NCBI GenBank assembly: GCA_036937835.1
Contig: CM072878.1
Location: forward strand, 918,501 to 982,500
Reading direction: 5' to 3'
Origin: Pampus argenteus
Lineage: Eukaryota > Chordata > Actinopteri > Scombriformes > Stromateidae
DNA length: 64,000 nucleotides
The notes under the pieces are model-generated. The model was given only the letters and a program-made list of their open reading frames with translations, ran no database searches and was not told the DNA's origin. Of the stretch, positions 24,101 to 34,740 are shown piece after piece. Each line of letters opens with the position of its first letter. Position 1 is the first letter of the stretch. The translations under genes and the position numbers were made by a program.

Positions 24101-24446
24101 GGTGCGACGGCTTATCCGCTCTCGTCGCCGTGGGAGGGGCATCCAGTACCTGGTTGACTGGGAGGGATATGGTCCAGAGGAGAGGTCGTGGGTCCCCGCC
24201 AGCTACATCCTTGACCCTCAGCTCATTACTGACTTCCACCGGCAGCACCCGGATCAGCCCTGCAGAATCCGCCCGTCCACTGATAAACCCCGCCCGAGCA
24301 CCTCTGGTGCCCCGCCCATCCCCGGCCCTAGCGAGGTGGACCCGCCATTGTCCTCTATGGACTCTTCATCTGAGGACGAGGGGTCCCTCCTCCAGACCCC
24401 CTCCACCCACCCGGTTGAGGACCTCGCCGAGTCTGAGGAATATTGA
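21122..24446 (+). pseudogene. gypsy element 1 pol (protease, RT, RNase H, integrase, chromodomain), broken
   Basis: Protease shows FIDSGADVS at about 21226-21252. The pol N-terminal frame runs to about 21800, where a deletion removes the first RT motifs and shifts frame. The RT frame at 21885-23100 keeps MPFGLTNAPAVFQ, YLDDILIFS and FLGFANFYR, then RNase H (VVEVDASDVGVGAVLSQ, NRELLAVKLALDEWRHWLEG). Integrase has HTHLTCHPGI and CPVCN of the zinc domain, then LTVVDRFSKMAHF and SDRGPQFSSVFW, with frame changes near 23110 and 23500. The C-terminus holds a chromodomain (QYLVDWEGYGPEERSWVP) and an acidic tail ending at 24446. Confidence 0.9.
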
Positions 24447-24531
24447 GGAGGTTCCTCCTGGGGCCGCCTCTCCCTGCACTTGTGCCATCATTTTGGGACG
24501 TCAGGAGACGTCCCTTGAGGGGGGGGGGTTC

Positions 24532-25081
24532 TGTCACAATCCACTCTGGTCCCCTGCCTGATTCTCCCTCTTACCTGCACCCAGTAACTTTCCACTCACC
24601 TGTCAGCCCCGCCTCTTCATCAGTCACCATGGTTTCTCCCGCCTCCCACACCTGCTCCTCATCAGTAATCAACCCTGTATTTAAGCTCCAACCTCCAGAC
24701 ACTCTTTGCCAGATTGTTCTTCGTGTCATGCAAGTCTTTCCAGCATTGTTTTCCGGACTGATCTCCCGTTGCCGACCCTGCCTGCCTTGGACCTGCTCGT
24801 CTGTCTCTGCCCTGGTAATTACCTCAGCTTTTCGTCCTCGACCACGAGTTCTGCCTCAGTGTTTCTGGTGTCTGTCTGCCTGTTTCCCTGGCTGTTTGGA
24901 GGTTTCCCCGGGCAGTCTGTCCCCCTGCTCCAGTTCGTTGCCACAGACTCTCCGATTGAACTCAGGACTTATTCCCTCTCTCTCACCTGCCATATCACCT
25001 GCTGTGAGTTCCTCAATAAAGACTATTATTAAGTATCCCTTGCTGTTGTGCTGCATTTGGGTCCTACACTAGCTTGTTTCA
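24532..25081 (+). repeat. 3' LTR of gypsy element 1
   Basis: 550 bp, the same length as the 5' LTR, with six substitutions (four transitions, two transversions) and no indel. The LTR is directly followed by AAACC. Confidence 0.92.
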
Positions 25082-25086
25082 AAACC

Positions 25087-25655
25087 GTCCCATCTGAAAG
25101 AGACCTGAGACCTGGTCCTGAGCTACAATTATCCAGGAGACTCAGGAGAGACGCTACTTGTTTCTGGATGACAGGATCCACAGTGGAGACTTGCTGCTCT
25201 CAGGTATGTCTCATAGAGGCAGAGTGCTGACACAATCTCTTTACTACAACTTGGTATTTAAATAATTTTAGATTAGAAAAGAATCATGGACAGCACTGAT
25301 CACACTTGTAAAATAGAAAACTGGGGTGAGTACAATGATAAAATCAATAAATGAAACTACTCTACATGTCACATGTCTCCTGGGTATTCAGCCATACTGT
25401 AAGATCACAGGGATGTACATGTGCTATAAAAAGTTCCACCAGATCATGTATGTATTTTACTGTTATTTCAGAATGATGCAAAATCAACCCTTTTCCTAAC
25501 TCCTAACGCTTAGTTGCCCAGTTTGTACATTTTACTGACTCTAAACAAAGTGTTACAGGTAGTGACACAATGGATATCCTCTGAATGCACGGATTGCTGT
25601 ATGTATGCTGTATGATTATGTTATCGGATTATTTAGGCTGATGAACATTAATACT
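25087..25655. other. spacer with a possible exon fragment
   Basis: The target DNA into which gypsy element 1 inserted. An exon-like piece ends at a strong donor (CTCAG|GTATGTC) at 25201/25202 and is discussed as a finding. The rest shows no feature. Confidence 0.5.
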
Positions 25656-25659
25656 CTTG

Positions 25660-27095
25660 TTAATGTTAATCTGCTCTATGGTAAGTGTATTCTCTCACTT
25701 CCGGTTACTGATGTTACTGACACGGTGCTCTCTGCTCACCTAGTCAGATTGTCATATATTCCTCACATTGGCGAGTGTCTCTACAACCTTGCACCACCAC
25801 ATAGACTTGTTCTGTTTGTACACGGACAGGTCTCCTAACTTTAGCAACCATACTTCGATAGTTTTCATCAGTTTGTTGTTTGTCTCACTAGCTAGCCTAG
25901 CTAAACAATGGCTTCTCTCTCTTCTCCTCTCTCTTGCCCTGTGTGCCAAATGTTTAGTTACTCCTCGTCCTCCTTTAGCGAAAATGGTAATTGTATTAAA
26001 TGTAATTTATTTGTAGCGAGGCTTAGCGACTTAGAGGCACGGTACCGCACCACCAAAAAATCAGTAGCTGCTATAGTTAGCAAGTCCCCCGTAGCCGGTG
26101 CAGTACTACCGAAGGCAGCTGTAGCTAGCCGTCCCCCGGTACTTCCCAAGCAGCCGAGAGGCTGGGTGACTGTTCAAAGGAGGCATAGCCCCAAACAGAA
26201 ACCCACGGTACACCACCAACCGCTCCACGTATCTAACAGATTTTCCCCACTCAGCGACACACCCGCTGAGAGGCCAACTCTGGTCATTGGCAGCTCAATT
26301 TTAAGAAACGTGAAGTTAGCGACAAAATTCATCACCTTTTGCCCTCAACAGGCACTCATCTGATTTAGGATACAGCAAGTTTGGAAATAGCTATAAAACC
26401 TGATATATATTTAGACTGCTTTTCTCCCGTCAACGTTCAACAAATAACTACAATAATTTCTTCATCTAAGCCGTCAACCTGTGTCTTAGACCCCATCCCA
26501 ACCAGGCTGCTTAAAGGTGTATTACCTTTAGTTAGCCCTTCCTTGTTGGATATGATTAATCTGTCTTTATTATCAGGATATGTACCACAGTCCTTTAAAA
26601 TAGCTGTGATTAAGCCTCTTCTTAAAAAGCCAACTCTAGATCAAGAGGTTTTAGCCAACTACAGGCCCATATCAAACCTTTCATTCATTTCTAAGGTACT
26701 TGAGAAAGCTGTAGCCAATCAGCTATGTGATTTTCTCCAGACAAACAGCTTATTCGAGGAGTTTCAGTCAGGATTTAGAGTAAATCATAGCACAGAGACC
26801 GCACTAGTCAAAGTTACAAACGACCTCCCAATGGCATCAGACAAAGGACTCATCTCTGTACTTGTCCTATTAGATCTTAGTGCCGCATTGGACACCATTG
26901 ACCATCAGATTCTCTTACAGAGACTGGAATATCAAATTGGCATTAAAGGAACCGCCCTAGGCTGGTTTAAGTCATATTTCCTAGACCGATCTCAGTTTGT
27001 TCATGTTAATGATGAATCCTCCATGCAAACCAAAGTTTCTCATGGAGTCCCACAAGGTTCTGTATTAGGGCCATTTCATTCAGTTAATATATGCT
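25660..27095 (+). mobile_element. CR1/L2-type LINE, plus strand, internally deleted
   Basis: 5' leader, ORF1 start at 25908 (MASLSSPLSCPVCQMFSYSS with two CxxC pairs, then TLVIGSSILRNVKLAT of the esterase-like region), and a jump at about 26335-26370 into ORF2. The RT frame at 26381-27145 carries LANYRPISNLSFISKVLEKA, GFRVNHSTETALVKV and LDLSAALDTIDH (usual D-A-F-D altered), then SHGVPQGSVLGP. The endonuclease region is deleted. It meets an antisense LINE tail to tail at about 27100. Confidence 0.85.
25908..26363 (+). pseudogene. LINE ORF1 (zinc-finger/esterase-like), truncated
   Basis: 151 codons. Cysteines CPVC and CIKC suggest a PHD-like or zinc-binding N-terminus, followed by a basic middle and the first strand of an SGNH-esterase-like fold (VIGSSILRN). 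The frame ends at the internal deletion junction. It has the same start as the remnant at 2124. Confidence 0.75.
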
Positions 27096-27104
27096 TCCTC
27101 TATG

Positions 27105-27729
27105 GAACAATTCAATTCAATTCAATTCAAATTTTATTTATATAGCCCAAATAAATAATGACAATGACAAAATGAGAACAACGAATGATGAACCATTACA
27201 GCAACAGTGAAACTAACTATAATCTGTAATGGGGATATGGCAACAATGATGACGGCGACAACACATGCAGTAGACGCCACGCAGGACCACAGCAGCAGAC
27301 ACAGTCCACAAGAACCTGCTGGACGAGAGAGCACAGAAACTCCGGGGCAGAAGTTTAATTAGTAACATGATAGATAGATGGATTAGATAGATGGATAGAT
27401 AAGGAGAGAGAGAGAATGAGAGAGAGAGAGTATGTGAGTCCCCCAGCAGTCTAAGGCTAAATCTCTGCAATGATAGTTTCTGAAGTGTTTGGGTCCTATT
27501 ACAAGTACTTCAGTTTTATCTGAATTTAGCTTTAGAAAATTGTGGGTCAACCAATTTTTTATGCCCTTAATGCATGCTTGAAGTTTAGTTAAGTGATTAG
27601 TTTCATCAGGCTTGATCGATAAATATAATTGGGTGTCGTCGGCATAACAGTGAAAGTTAATTGAATGATTCCTAATAATGTTCCCTAGAGGAAGCATATA
27701 TAAAAATAATAAGAAAAGCAGTCTAAATA
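27105..27729 (-). mobile_element. CR1/L2-type LINE, antisense, 3' UTR and part of RT
   Basis: The tail at 27110-27140 is an ATTCAATTCAATTCAAATTTTA-like repeat, reading as the family 3' end on the minus strand. RT text at 27383-27697 includes NFHCYADDTQLYLSIKPDET with an intact YADD. The central RT is deleted at about 27705. The pogo-like element interrupts it at 27730. Confidence 0.8.
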
Positions 27730-28563
27730 CCGTATTTTCCGGACTATAAGCCGATACTTTTTTCCCATACTTTGAACCATGCGGTTTATACAGAGGTGCG
27801 GCTTTTCTATTAATTTTTCTTCAGCCCACAGTGTGTGTGTGTGTGTGTGCGTGCGCAGGCCGCAGTCATTGACGGAGCTGCTCCGTCACAGGTATATAAT
27901 ATTATTACACCCTCACCCCCTCAAAATGGAAAACCGAAGCAATTTCTATGATGCAGCTTTTAAGTTGAATGCCATCAATCTGGCTATCCGTGAAGTAAAC
28001 AGTAAGGACACGTAAACTTTTCATTAACGGCAAACTTACGTGCAGCCGCGGTGAGACGATGTGATGAAGATTATCTGACGCTGTTCAACTCTGACACTGA
28101 AGAGGACGACTTCAGTGTCTTCAGTGCGCAGAAGAAATGAAGTGACAGTGGTATGGTGTTCATTAGTTTAAAATGCTCAGGAGGAAGATAAATAGTGACG
28201 TGTGGCTTCAGTTTATGGGAGACTGAAGCGACTTTAATAGTTGCGCAGTTGCGCTTTAACAGTTTCCTCCCGCAAACTGCACAATAATGGTTTCAGTATG
28301 CAGGAGGAAGATAAATAAAACCATCAATGACTTTTCTGTTTTGTTTATCGGCACTTTTATTGCCGCGTTTGATGCTGCTTTTATTGCGGCACTGTTCGTA
28401 AACAATCAGTTCAGTATATGAATAAACACTTATGTATCGGGGTATGTATATATCGGCGGCTTATAGTCCGGTGTGGTTTATATGTGGACAAAATATATAT
28501 TTTATTCAAATTTTAGTGGGTGCGCCTTATATTTAGGTGCGCTCTATAGTCCAGAAAATACGG
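27730..28563 (+). mobile_element. pogo/Tigger-like transposon with both ends, TA target
   Basis: Begins CCGTATTTTCCGGACTATAAG and ends CTATAGTCCAGAAAATACGG, inverted, each flanked by TA (27728-27729 and 28564-28565). It contains MENRSNFYDAAFKLNAINLA at about 27926-27985, similar to the fragment at 12507. The rest of the transposase is missing, so the copy is non-autonomous. Confidence 0.75.
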
Positions 28564-28565
28564 TA

Positions 28566-29030
28566 TATATCAGGTTTTATAGCTATTTCCAAACTTGCTG
28601 TATCTGAAATCAGATGAGTGCCTGTTGAGGGCAAAAGGTGATGAATTTTGTCTCTAATATTTAGAATTTTATCATTAAAGAAGCGCATTAAGGTCATTTA
28701 CTAGTTAGGCTTAAAGGAATAGATGACTCAATAGAGCTGTGGTTCTCTGTTAGCCTGGCTACAGTGCTGAAGAGAAACCTGGAGTTGTTCTTATTTTCCT
28801 CAATTAATGAAAAATAATAGGCTGTTCTGGCATTACGCAGAGCCTTCCTATAAATTGCAAGATTATTTTGTCAGGCGAGATTCTTCCAGTTTAAAGGCAC
28901 GCCATTTATGTTCAGATTTACGTGCTTCTTGCTTTAATATGCGAGTGTGCTGGCTATACCATGGTGCTAACCTCCTCTATTTTATTGTCTTTTTTTTTAG
29001 AGGTGCAATAGAGTCAAGAGTTGTCTGTAA
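28566..29030 (-). mobile_element. CR1/L2-type LINE, antisense, linker segment
   Basis: Matches 5095-5560 of the LINE in intron 4 of copy 1 (region between endonuclease and RT). It continues the element cut by the pogo-like insertion and is cut again at 29031 by gypsy element 2. Confidence 0.75.
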
Positions 29031-29401
29031 TGCTCTGCATTAACCGCTGAGTTCATTCACCTGGCTTGCCCCACCTCCACTCACCTGCTCCTCATCAGCT
29101 AATCAGCCCCTCAGTATATGTACCAGTCCACTTCCCTCAGTTCTTGGCCAGATTGTCTAGTGTGTTTTCCCTAGCTATCCAGCAACTTCTACTACCCTGA
29201 TTCTGATCCTGCCTGCTCGTGTTTTGACCTGCCCTTTTGGACTTTGGACCTCCCTTTCTGCCTGCTCCTACTGGATTTGTTTGCCACGCGGACTGCTTTC
29301 TGGTTTGACCTCTGCTAAGTCATTAAACTCTGTTTCTCCAACCGAACTGTGTTCTGTGTCATGCTATTGGGTTCTTGCCTGCCGTTTTGTAACTCCTGAC
29401 A
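29031..29401 (+). repeat. 5' LTR of gypsy element 2, 5'-truncated
   Basis: Homologous to 32896-33246. The truncation point has an 8-base match TGCTCTGC shared by the LTR and the junction. TATATG at 29115-29120 precedes TTCTTGGCCAGATTGT at 29141-29156. Confidence 0.85.
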
Positions 29402-29403
29402 GT

Positions 29404-29419
29404 ACAATCTGGCCAAGAA
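29404..29419 (+). promoter_or_regulatory. putative self-priming primer-binding site of gypsy element 2
   Basis: ACAATCTGGCCAAGAA starts two bases after the 5' LTR and is the perfect 16-nt complement of 29141-29156. It overlaps the first base of the gag ATG. Confidence 0.65.
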
Positions 29420-30399
29420 TGAACCCAGCCGACATGGAGAATGTAAAGCAGGAAATGGCAGCACAAGCTGCTGTTCTATGCCAGCATGAGAAGCACCTCA
29501 CCGCCATGGAGGTGGCTCTCCTGGAGGCTTCTGCACGCCACAACCAACATTTGGAGACCCTGAACAATCAGCTCCAGCAGCTCATGCAGCTCAGACAAAC
29601 GCCAGCGACTTCACCACCCACCAGTCCTCCTGTTCCCACTGCTCCGGGTCCAGAACCCTGCTTAAGTGCTCTGGAGCGCTTTTCTGGAGCTCCAGGTACC
29701 TGCCGCTCTTTTTTGACCTTGTGCAAGTTGACTTTTGTGCTTCAGCCCCTCACATATCCCACTGAGAGGTCAAGAGTGGCTTTCATGATCACCCCGCTTA
29801 CTGGGCGGGTTTTGGGACTGGGGCACCGCTGAGTGGGAGAAGCAGTCGGCCTTCTGTTCTTCTGTGACTGCCTTCTCTGAGGGTCTTCGGAAGGTGTTTG
29901 ATCATGCTACCCCTGGTCGAGAGGCTGCTCGTGGACTGTTAAACCTGGTTCAGGGGAACCGGAGAGTGACCGATTGTCCCATTGAGTTTAGGACGCTTGC
30001 TGCGGAGAGTGACTGGAATGCTTCCTCCCTGACTGACGCCTTCTACAACGGCCTTTCTGATGACATCAAGGATGAGCTGGCGGCTCGGGATCCTCCGACT
30101 GATTTGGACACGCTCGTTGCCACGGCCATCCGCATTGACGGACATCTCAGGGAAAGGAGACGCGAGAGAGCGCTGAGCAGTACTCCCCAGAGTCTTCATC
30201 GTCCTCCAGCGTCACCTCCCACTTCTAGGTTTTCTCCCTCCGCCAGTGCCCCTGGAGACCAGGTTGAGCCCATGCAACTTGGCCGGACCAGGCTTTCTGC
30301 TGCTGAACGACAGCGGCGACAAAGGGAGAACTGCTGCATGTAGTGTGGGCAGGGAGGTCATTACGTTTCTTCTTGTCCAGTAAAAGACAGGGCTCACCA
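29419..30399 (+). pseudogene. gypsy element 2 gag, frameshifted
   Basis: N-terminus MNPADMENVKQEMAAQAAVL with coiled-coil-like heptads to about 29600. A frame change occurs near 29830. Capsid-like text at 29864-30343 (GLLNLVQGNRRVTDCPIEF) is followed by a zinc knuckle whose first cysteine pair is interrupted by a TAG (NCCM stop CGQGGHYVSSC). Confidence 0.8.
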
Positions 30400-30479
30400 G
30401 GAATCCAGAGGGCGCTGGTGAGCGATATCATGAACTCTGACATGCCCTCTCGTTCACTACTTCATGCTTAGCTCATCTG

Positions 30480-32826
30480 TAATGGACAATCACACGCCGA
30501 CAAATCCCTCCGACCCTGCATTGATTACCGCGGTCTGAATGATGTCACCATTGAAAACGGGTACCCCCTCCCACTCATCTCTTCTGCATTTGAACTGTTG
30601 CAAGGAGCTTCTGTGTTTACCAAGCTTGATCTCAGGATATCACCTTGTTCGCATCCGGGAGGGGGATGAGTGGAAAACGGCATTCAACACCCCAAGGGGC
30701 CACTATGAGTACCTGGTCATGCCTTTCGGACTCACTAATGCTCCTGCTATATTTCAAGCCTTGATGAATGATGTGCTCCGGGATTTTCTCAATGTGTTTG
30801 TGTTTGTATACATCGATGATATCCTCATTTTTTCAAAGTCTGAACAGGAACATGTGCAGCATGTCCGCCGTGTTCTCCAGAGACTCCTAGAAAACCAGCT
30901 GTTCGTGAAGGCGGAGAAATCAGAGTTCCATGCCACTGAGGTGTCATTCCTGGGATACATCATTTCGGTTGGACGTATTCACATGGATCCCACCAAGGTT
31001 AAGGCAGTGGTGGATTGGCCGGTTCCCACCACACGGAAGAAGCTTCAGCAGTTCCTTGGGTTTGCCAATTTCTATCGCAGGTTTATCTGCAACTATAGTT
31101 CTGTGGCAGCTCCCCTGACAGCCCTCACCTCCCAGAAGGTAGCCTTCCAATGGTCCCCTAATGCAGAAAGGAGGTTCAATGAGTTAAAGGCACAGTTCTC
31201 TACTGCTCTTATTCTCATCCTTCCAGATCCAGAACACCAGTTTGTTGTGGAAGTGGATGCATCAGACTCCGGGGTGGGGGCAGTCCTGTCTCAGCAGTCA
31301 GCAGAGGACCAAAAGTTACATCCATGTGCCTTTTTCTCTCGCAAGTTGTCCCCAGCAGAAAGAAATTATGACATCGGAAACCCGGGAGTTACTGGCCGTC
31401 AAGCTGGCTCTCGAGGAGTGGAGGCACTGGTTGGAGGGGGCAAGGCATCCATTTGTGGTGTGGACAGACCACAAAAACCTGGAGTACATCCGGTCAGCCA
31501 AACGGTTGAACTCCCGTCAGGCCAGGTGGGCATTATTCTTTAATCGTTTTGACTTTACCCTGTCCAAACGCCCAGGTACTAGCAACATCAAACCCGATGC
31601 CCTGTCCCGTCAGTTCCAGTCCGACACCTGTCCCATACAACCTGAAAGTATCCTCCCCACTAAGGTGGTCATCGGCACTATTACCTAGGATATTGTGGAC
31701 CGGGTAAAACAGTCCCAGGCCGACCACCCGGCTCCCAGCACAAGACTGCTCGCCTCCCTCAGAGGGTAACACCACCATTCTCACTATTGTGGACAGATTT
31801 TCGAAGTCTCCCCAGTTTGTTCCATTGCCTAAGTTACCATCTGCCAAAGAAACAGCTGAACTTGTGTTACATCATGTTTTCCGTTTGCACGGCCTCCCCT
31901 GTGATATTGTTTCTGACCGGGGGCCACAGTTCACTTCTCGTTTCTGGACAGAGTTTTGCCCACTGTTGGGGGCCACGGTCAGCCTATCCTCTGGTTTCCA
32001 TCCTCAATCCAACGGACAGACTGAACGGATGAACCAGGAAATGGAGACTGCCCTGCGTTGCATTGCGTCCCAGACACCATCCTCCTGGTCCGAACAGCTT
32101 CTATGGGTTGAGTATGCTCACAATACGCTTCCAAGCTCAGCCACAGGGCTTTCTCCTTTCCAGTGCTCTCGGGGATATCAACCTCCACTGTTCCCGGAGC
32201 AAGAGCGAGAGGCCAGGGTCCCATCGGTCCAGGCATTCATCCAGCGCTGTCGGCGCACCTGGCAGCGTTCTACTCTTCTGCGTTCGTCCAACAGGTACCA
32301 GAGAAATGCCAACCGTCGTCGAATCCCTGCACCATGCTACACTCCTGGCCAGAAGGTCTGGTTGTCCACACATGACCTCCCACTCTGGGTAGAGTCTAGG
32401 AAGTTGGCCCCTAGGTTTGTGGGCCCATTCTCCATCACTAAGGTCATCAACCCTGCTGCAGTCCGTCTCCGCCTTCCTCGCTCCATGAGAATTCATCCCA
32501 CCTTTCATGTCTCCAAGATCAAACCTGTAAGGGAGAGTCAGCTCCAGCCCTCCTCCAGACCCCCGCCACCCCCCCAGCTCATTGACGGGGGTCCTGCCTA
32601 CTCTGTCCATCGTCTCATCAGGTCACGACGGCGGGGAAGGGGTTTTCAATACCTGGTTGATTGGGAGGGCTACGGCCCTGAGGAGCGTTCATGGGTTCCA
32701 GCTCGTAACATCTTGGACCCTGATCTCATCTCAGCGTTCCATAGGGACCATCCTGACCAGCCCGGTGGCACGTCAGGGGCCGTCCCTAGAAGGGGGGGTT
32801 CTGTCACAACTTCAGCCAGCCTTTAG
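30480..32826 (+). pseudogene. gypsy element 2 pol, protease and part of integrase deleted
   Basis: RT at 30539-31380 keeps HLVRIREGDEWKTAFNT, MPFGLTNAPAIFQ and YIDDILIFS. RNase H spans a frameshift near 31380 (VVEVDASDSGVGAVLSQQ, then ELLAVKLALEEWRHWLEG). The zinc domain of integrase is missing at about 31690-31780. The core follows at 31789 (DRFSKSPQFVPLP, SDRGPQFTSRFW), then GPFSITKVINPAAVRLRLP and a chromodomain (FQYLVDWEGYGPEERSWVP), ending at 32826 inside the 3' LTR. No protease motif was found. Confidence 0.88.
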
Positions 32827-33246
32827 TTTTTCATTCACCTGTCTTCTGTTTTTTCCACACTAACTCATGTCATTTCAGACGCTGCCACTCCCCCCTGCTC
32901 TGCATTAACCGCTGAGTTCATTCACCTGGCTTGCCCCACCTCCACTCACCTGCTCCTCATCAGCTAATCAGCCCCTCAGTATATGTACCAGTCCAGTTCT
33001 TGGCCAGATTGTCTAGTGTGTTTTCCCTAGCTATCCAGCAACTTATTCTGATCCTGCCTGCTCGTGTTTTGACCTGCCCTTTTGGACTTTGGACCTCCCT
33101 TTCTGCCTGCTCCTACTGGATTTGTTTGCCACGCGGACTGCTTTCTGGTTTGACCTCTGCTAAGTCATTAAACTCTGTTTCTCCACCCGCACTGTTTCCT
33201 GTTTCGTGCTATTGGGTTCTTGCCTGCCATTTTGTAACTCCTGACA
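32812..33246 (+). repeat. 3' LTR of gypsy element 2
   Basis: 435 bp from TGTCACAACTTC to CTCCTGACA. It carries GTTCTTGGCCAGATTGT with the TATA-to-motif spacing shortened by about 9 bases relative to the 5' LTR. Confidence 0.88.
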
Positions 33247-34740
33247 TGTAGTATTATTAACAAGCTGATCTATGCGTGAGGTGCTACAGGAAGCTGCCAA
33301 GTCCTCTAACATTAAGACATGGCATTGAATTTAATACTATAGTAATTGTTTCCTTAAATTTGGATACAGCACTGTCAGATAAACATCTGTTGTAGGAGTT
33401 TCTGCAACAAGGCTTATAGTCCAGTAGTATGAACTCAAAGGTTATTAAAAAATGGTCAGATAGAATAGGATTATGCGGAAAGACTATTAGATTATCAATT
33501 TCAATGCCATGTGAGAGTACAAGGTCAAGAGTGTGGTTCAATGAGTCGGTTTATTTACACTCTGACAGAAGCCAATTGAACCTAACAAAGAGATACTGTG
33601 GTTGTCAACATGAATATTAAAATCACCAACTGTCATGGTTGCACAGGTTGACCCAAAATGCAGGCTTGGACAATGGTTAGTGAGAGAAGGGGATTTATTG
33701 TGATGTAACTACCACAGAGGCTGAACAAACGATCTGACAAGGAGTGGAAGGAAGGCCAGGGTTTATATGTTGTTGGAGTGATGAGTTGATGGAAGGCAGG
33801 TGAGCTGAGGAATGACAGGTGTGCTTCATCTATTGATTATCCATGAGGCCCAGGGAAGTGTGACACGCCCACACAGACAACACAAGGAGGGGGAGAACAC
33901 AGGGAAACAACAACAGACACGACTGCCATCGTGACACCTACAATAATTACTTTATCTGTTTTAACGACCAAGCCTCATGCAAATTCTGATAAAAATTCAG
34001 AATAAGGACCTGGAGCTCGATATAATATAACAAATAATATTGGCTGTAATGTTTTCCAGGATGGGTGAGTCAGGCTAAGAACAAGACTTTCAAATGAATT
34101 ATAATTTAGTTTAGGTTTAGGATTTATAAGTAAACTAGAGTCAAATATGGCTCCAACTCCACCACCTCGACCAGTACTTCGAGGAATATGAGTATTACAA
34201 TGACTGGGGGGAGTGGATTCATTTAAACTAACATATTCATCCTCCTGCAACCAGGTTTCAGTGAGGCAGAGTAAATCAATATCATAATCAGATATTAATT
34301 CATTTACTAAAACAGCTTTAGAGGACAAGGACCTAATATTCAGGAGTCCACATTTAATTATCTTGTTTTGGACTCTTGGAGATGTTGATTTAATTTTTAT
34401 TAGGTTTTTATGATTTACTCCTCTTCTGTTTGTTTTATCTTTAAATAATGCAGGTGGACGGGGGACAGACACAGTCTCTATACTAGATGATTGGGTGGGC
34501 AACTGCTCTAGTGGAGGCGCAGAGAAGCGTGTAAGACTGCAGCTCTGCTTCCTGGTCTCAACTCTGGATTGTCATGGGTTAGATCGACTAATAAACTTGG
34601 CCATGTTTCTAGATATAAGAGCTGCTCCATCCAAAGTGGGATGGATGCCGTCTCTCCTAATCAGACCAGGTTTTCTGCAGAAAGGTGTCCAATTATCAAT
34701 AAAGCCCATAAATGAGAAATAAAATGTACCATTTCATCAA
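33247..34740 (-). mobile_element. CR1/L2-type LINE, antisense, endonuclease and ORF1 end, split by a solo LTR
   Basis: Upstream continuation of the LINE at 27105-29030. Minus-strand text: endonuclease C-terminal part (33284-33541), then GDFNIH near 33940, then 33975-34502 with LLNIRSLSSKAVLVNELISD and LCLTETWLQEDEYVSLNEST (APE endonuclease). The stretch at 34560-34730 matches the end of the esterase-like ORF1. It is interrupted at 33631-33936. Confidence 0.82.
33631..33936 (-). mobile_element. solo LTR of a Ty3/gypsy element
   Basis: 306 bp, TGTCATGG...CGTGACA, flanked by CCAAC (33626-33630) and CCTAC (33937-33941), a 5-bp duplication with one mismatch. Other LINE copies read through here as CACCTACAATAATT, giving the empty site. 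On the minus strand it has a TATA-like box (33762-33768) and CTTGTCAGATCGT (33729-33741). Confidence 0.85.

Larger units (their letters stand above)
19541..25081 (+). mobile_element. Ty3/gypsy chromovirus, full length but defective
   Basis: It has two 550-bp LTRs with TG...CA ends, a 5-bp target duplication AAACC (19536-19540 and 25082-25086), gag with zinc knuckle, protease, RT, RNase H, integrase and a C-terminal chromodomain in that order, and a G-rich polypurine tract at about 24517-24529 just before the 3' LTR. The LTRs differ at six positions by my count, so the insertion is young. gag and pol are nevertheless broken by frameshifts and by a deletion in RT. No envelope-like frame follows pol. 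Confidence 0.95.
29031..33246 (+). mobile_element. Ty3/gypsy chromovirus, second copy, nested in a LINE
   Basis: Structure 5' LTR (29031-29401, first 84 bases missing), gag, pol, chromodomain, G-rich tract before 32811, 3' LTR (32812-33246). The antisense LINE continues on both sides, which proves nesting. The LTRs differ by substitutions and several short indels, so it is older than element 1. Protease and the integrase N-terminus are deleted. Confidence 0.92.

Noticed and set aside
19541..33246. Endogenous retrovirus
   Set aside because: The domain order with a chromodomain and the absence of any envelope-like frame fit Ty3/gypsy retrotransposons, not vertebrate retroviruses.
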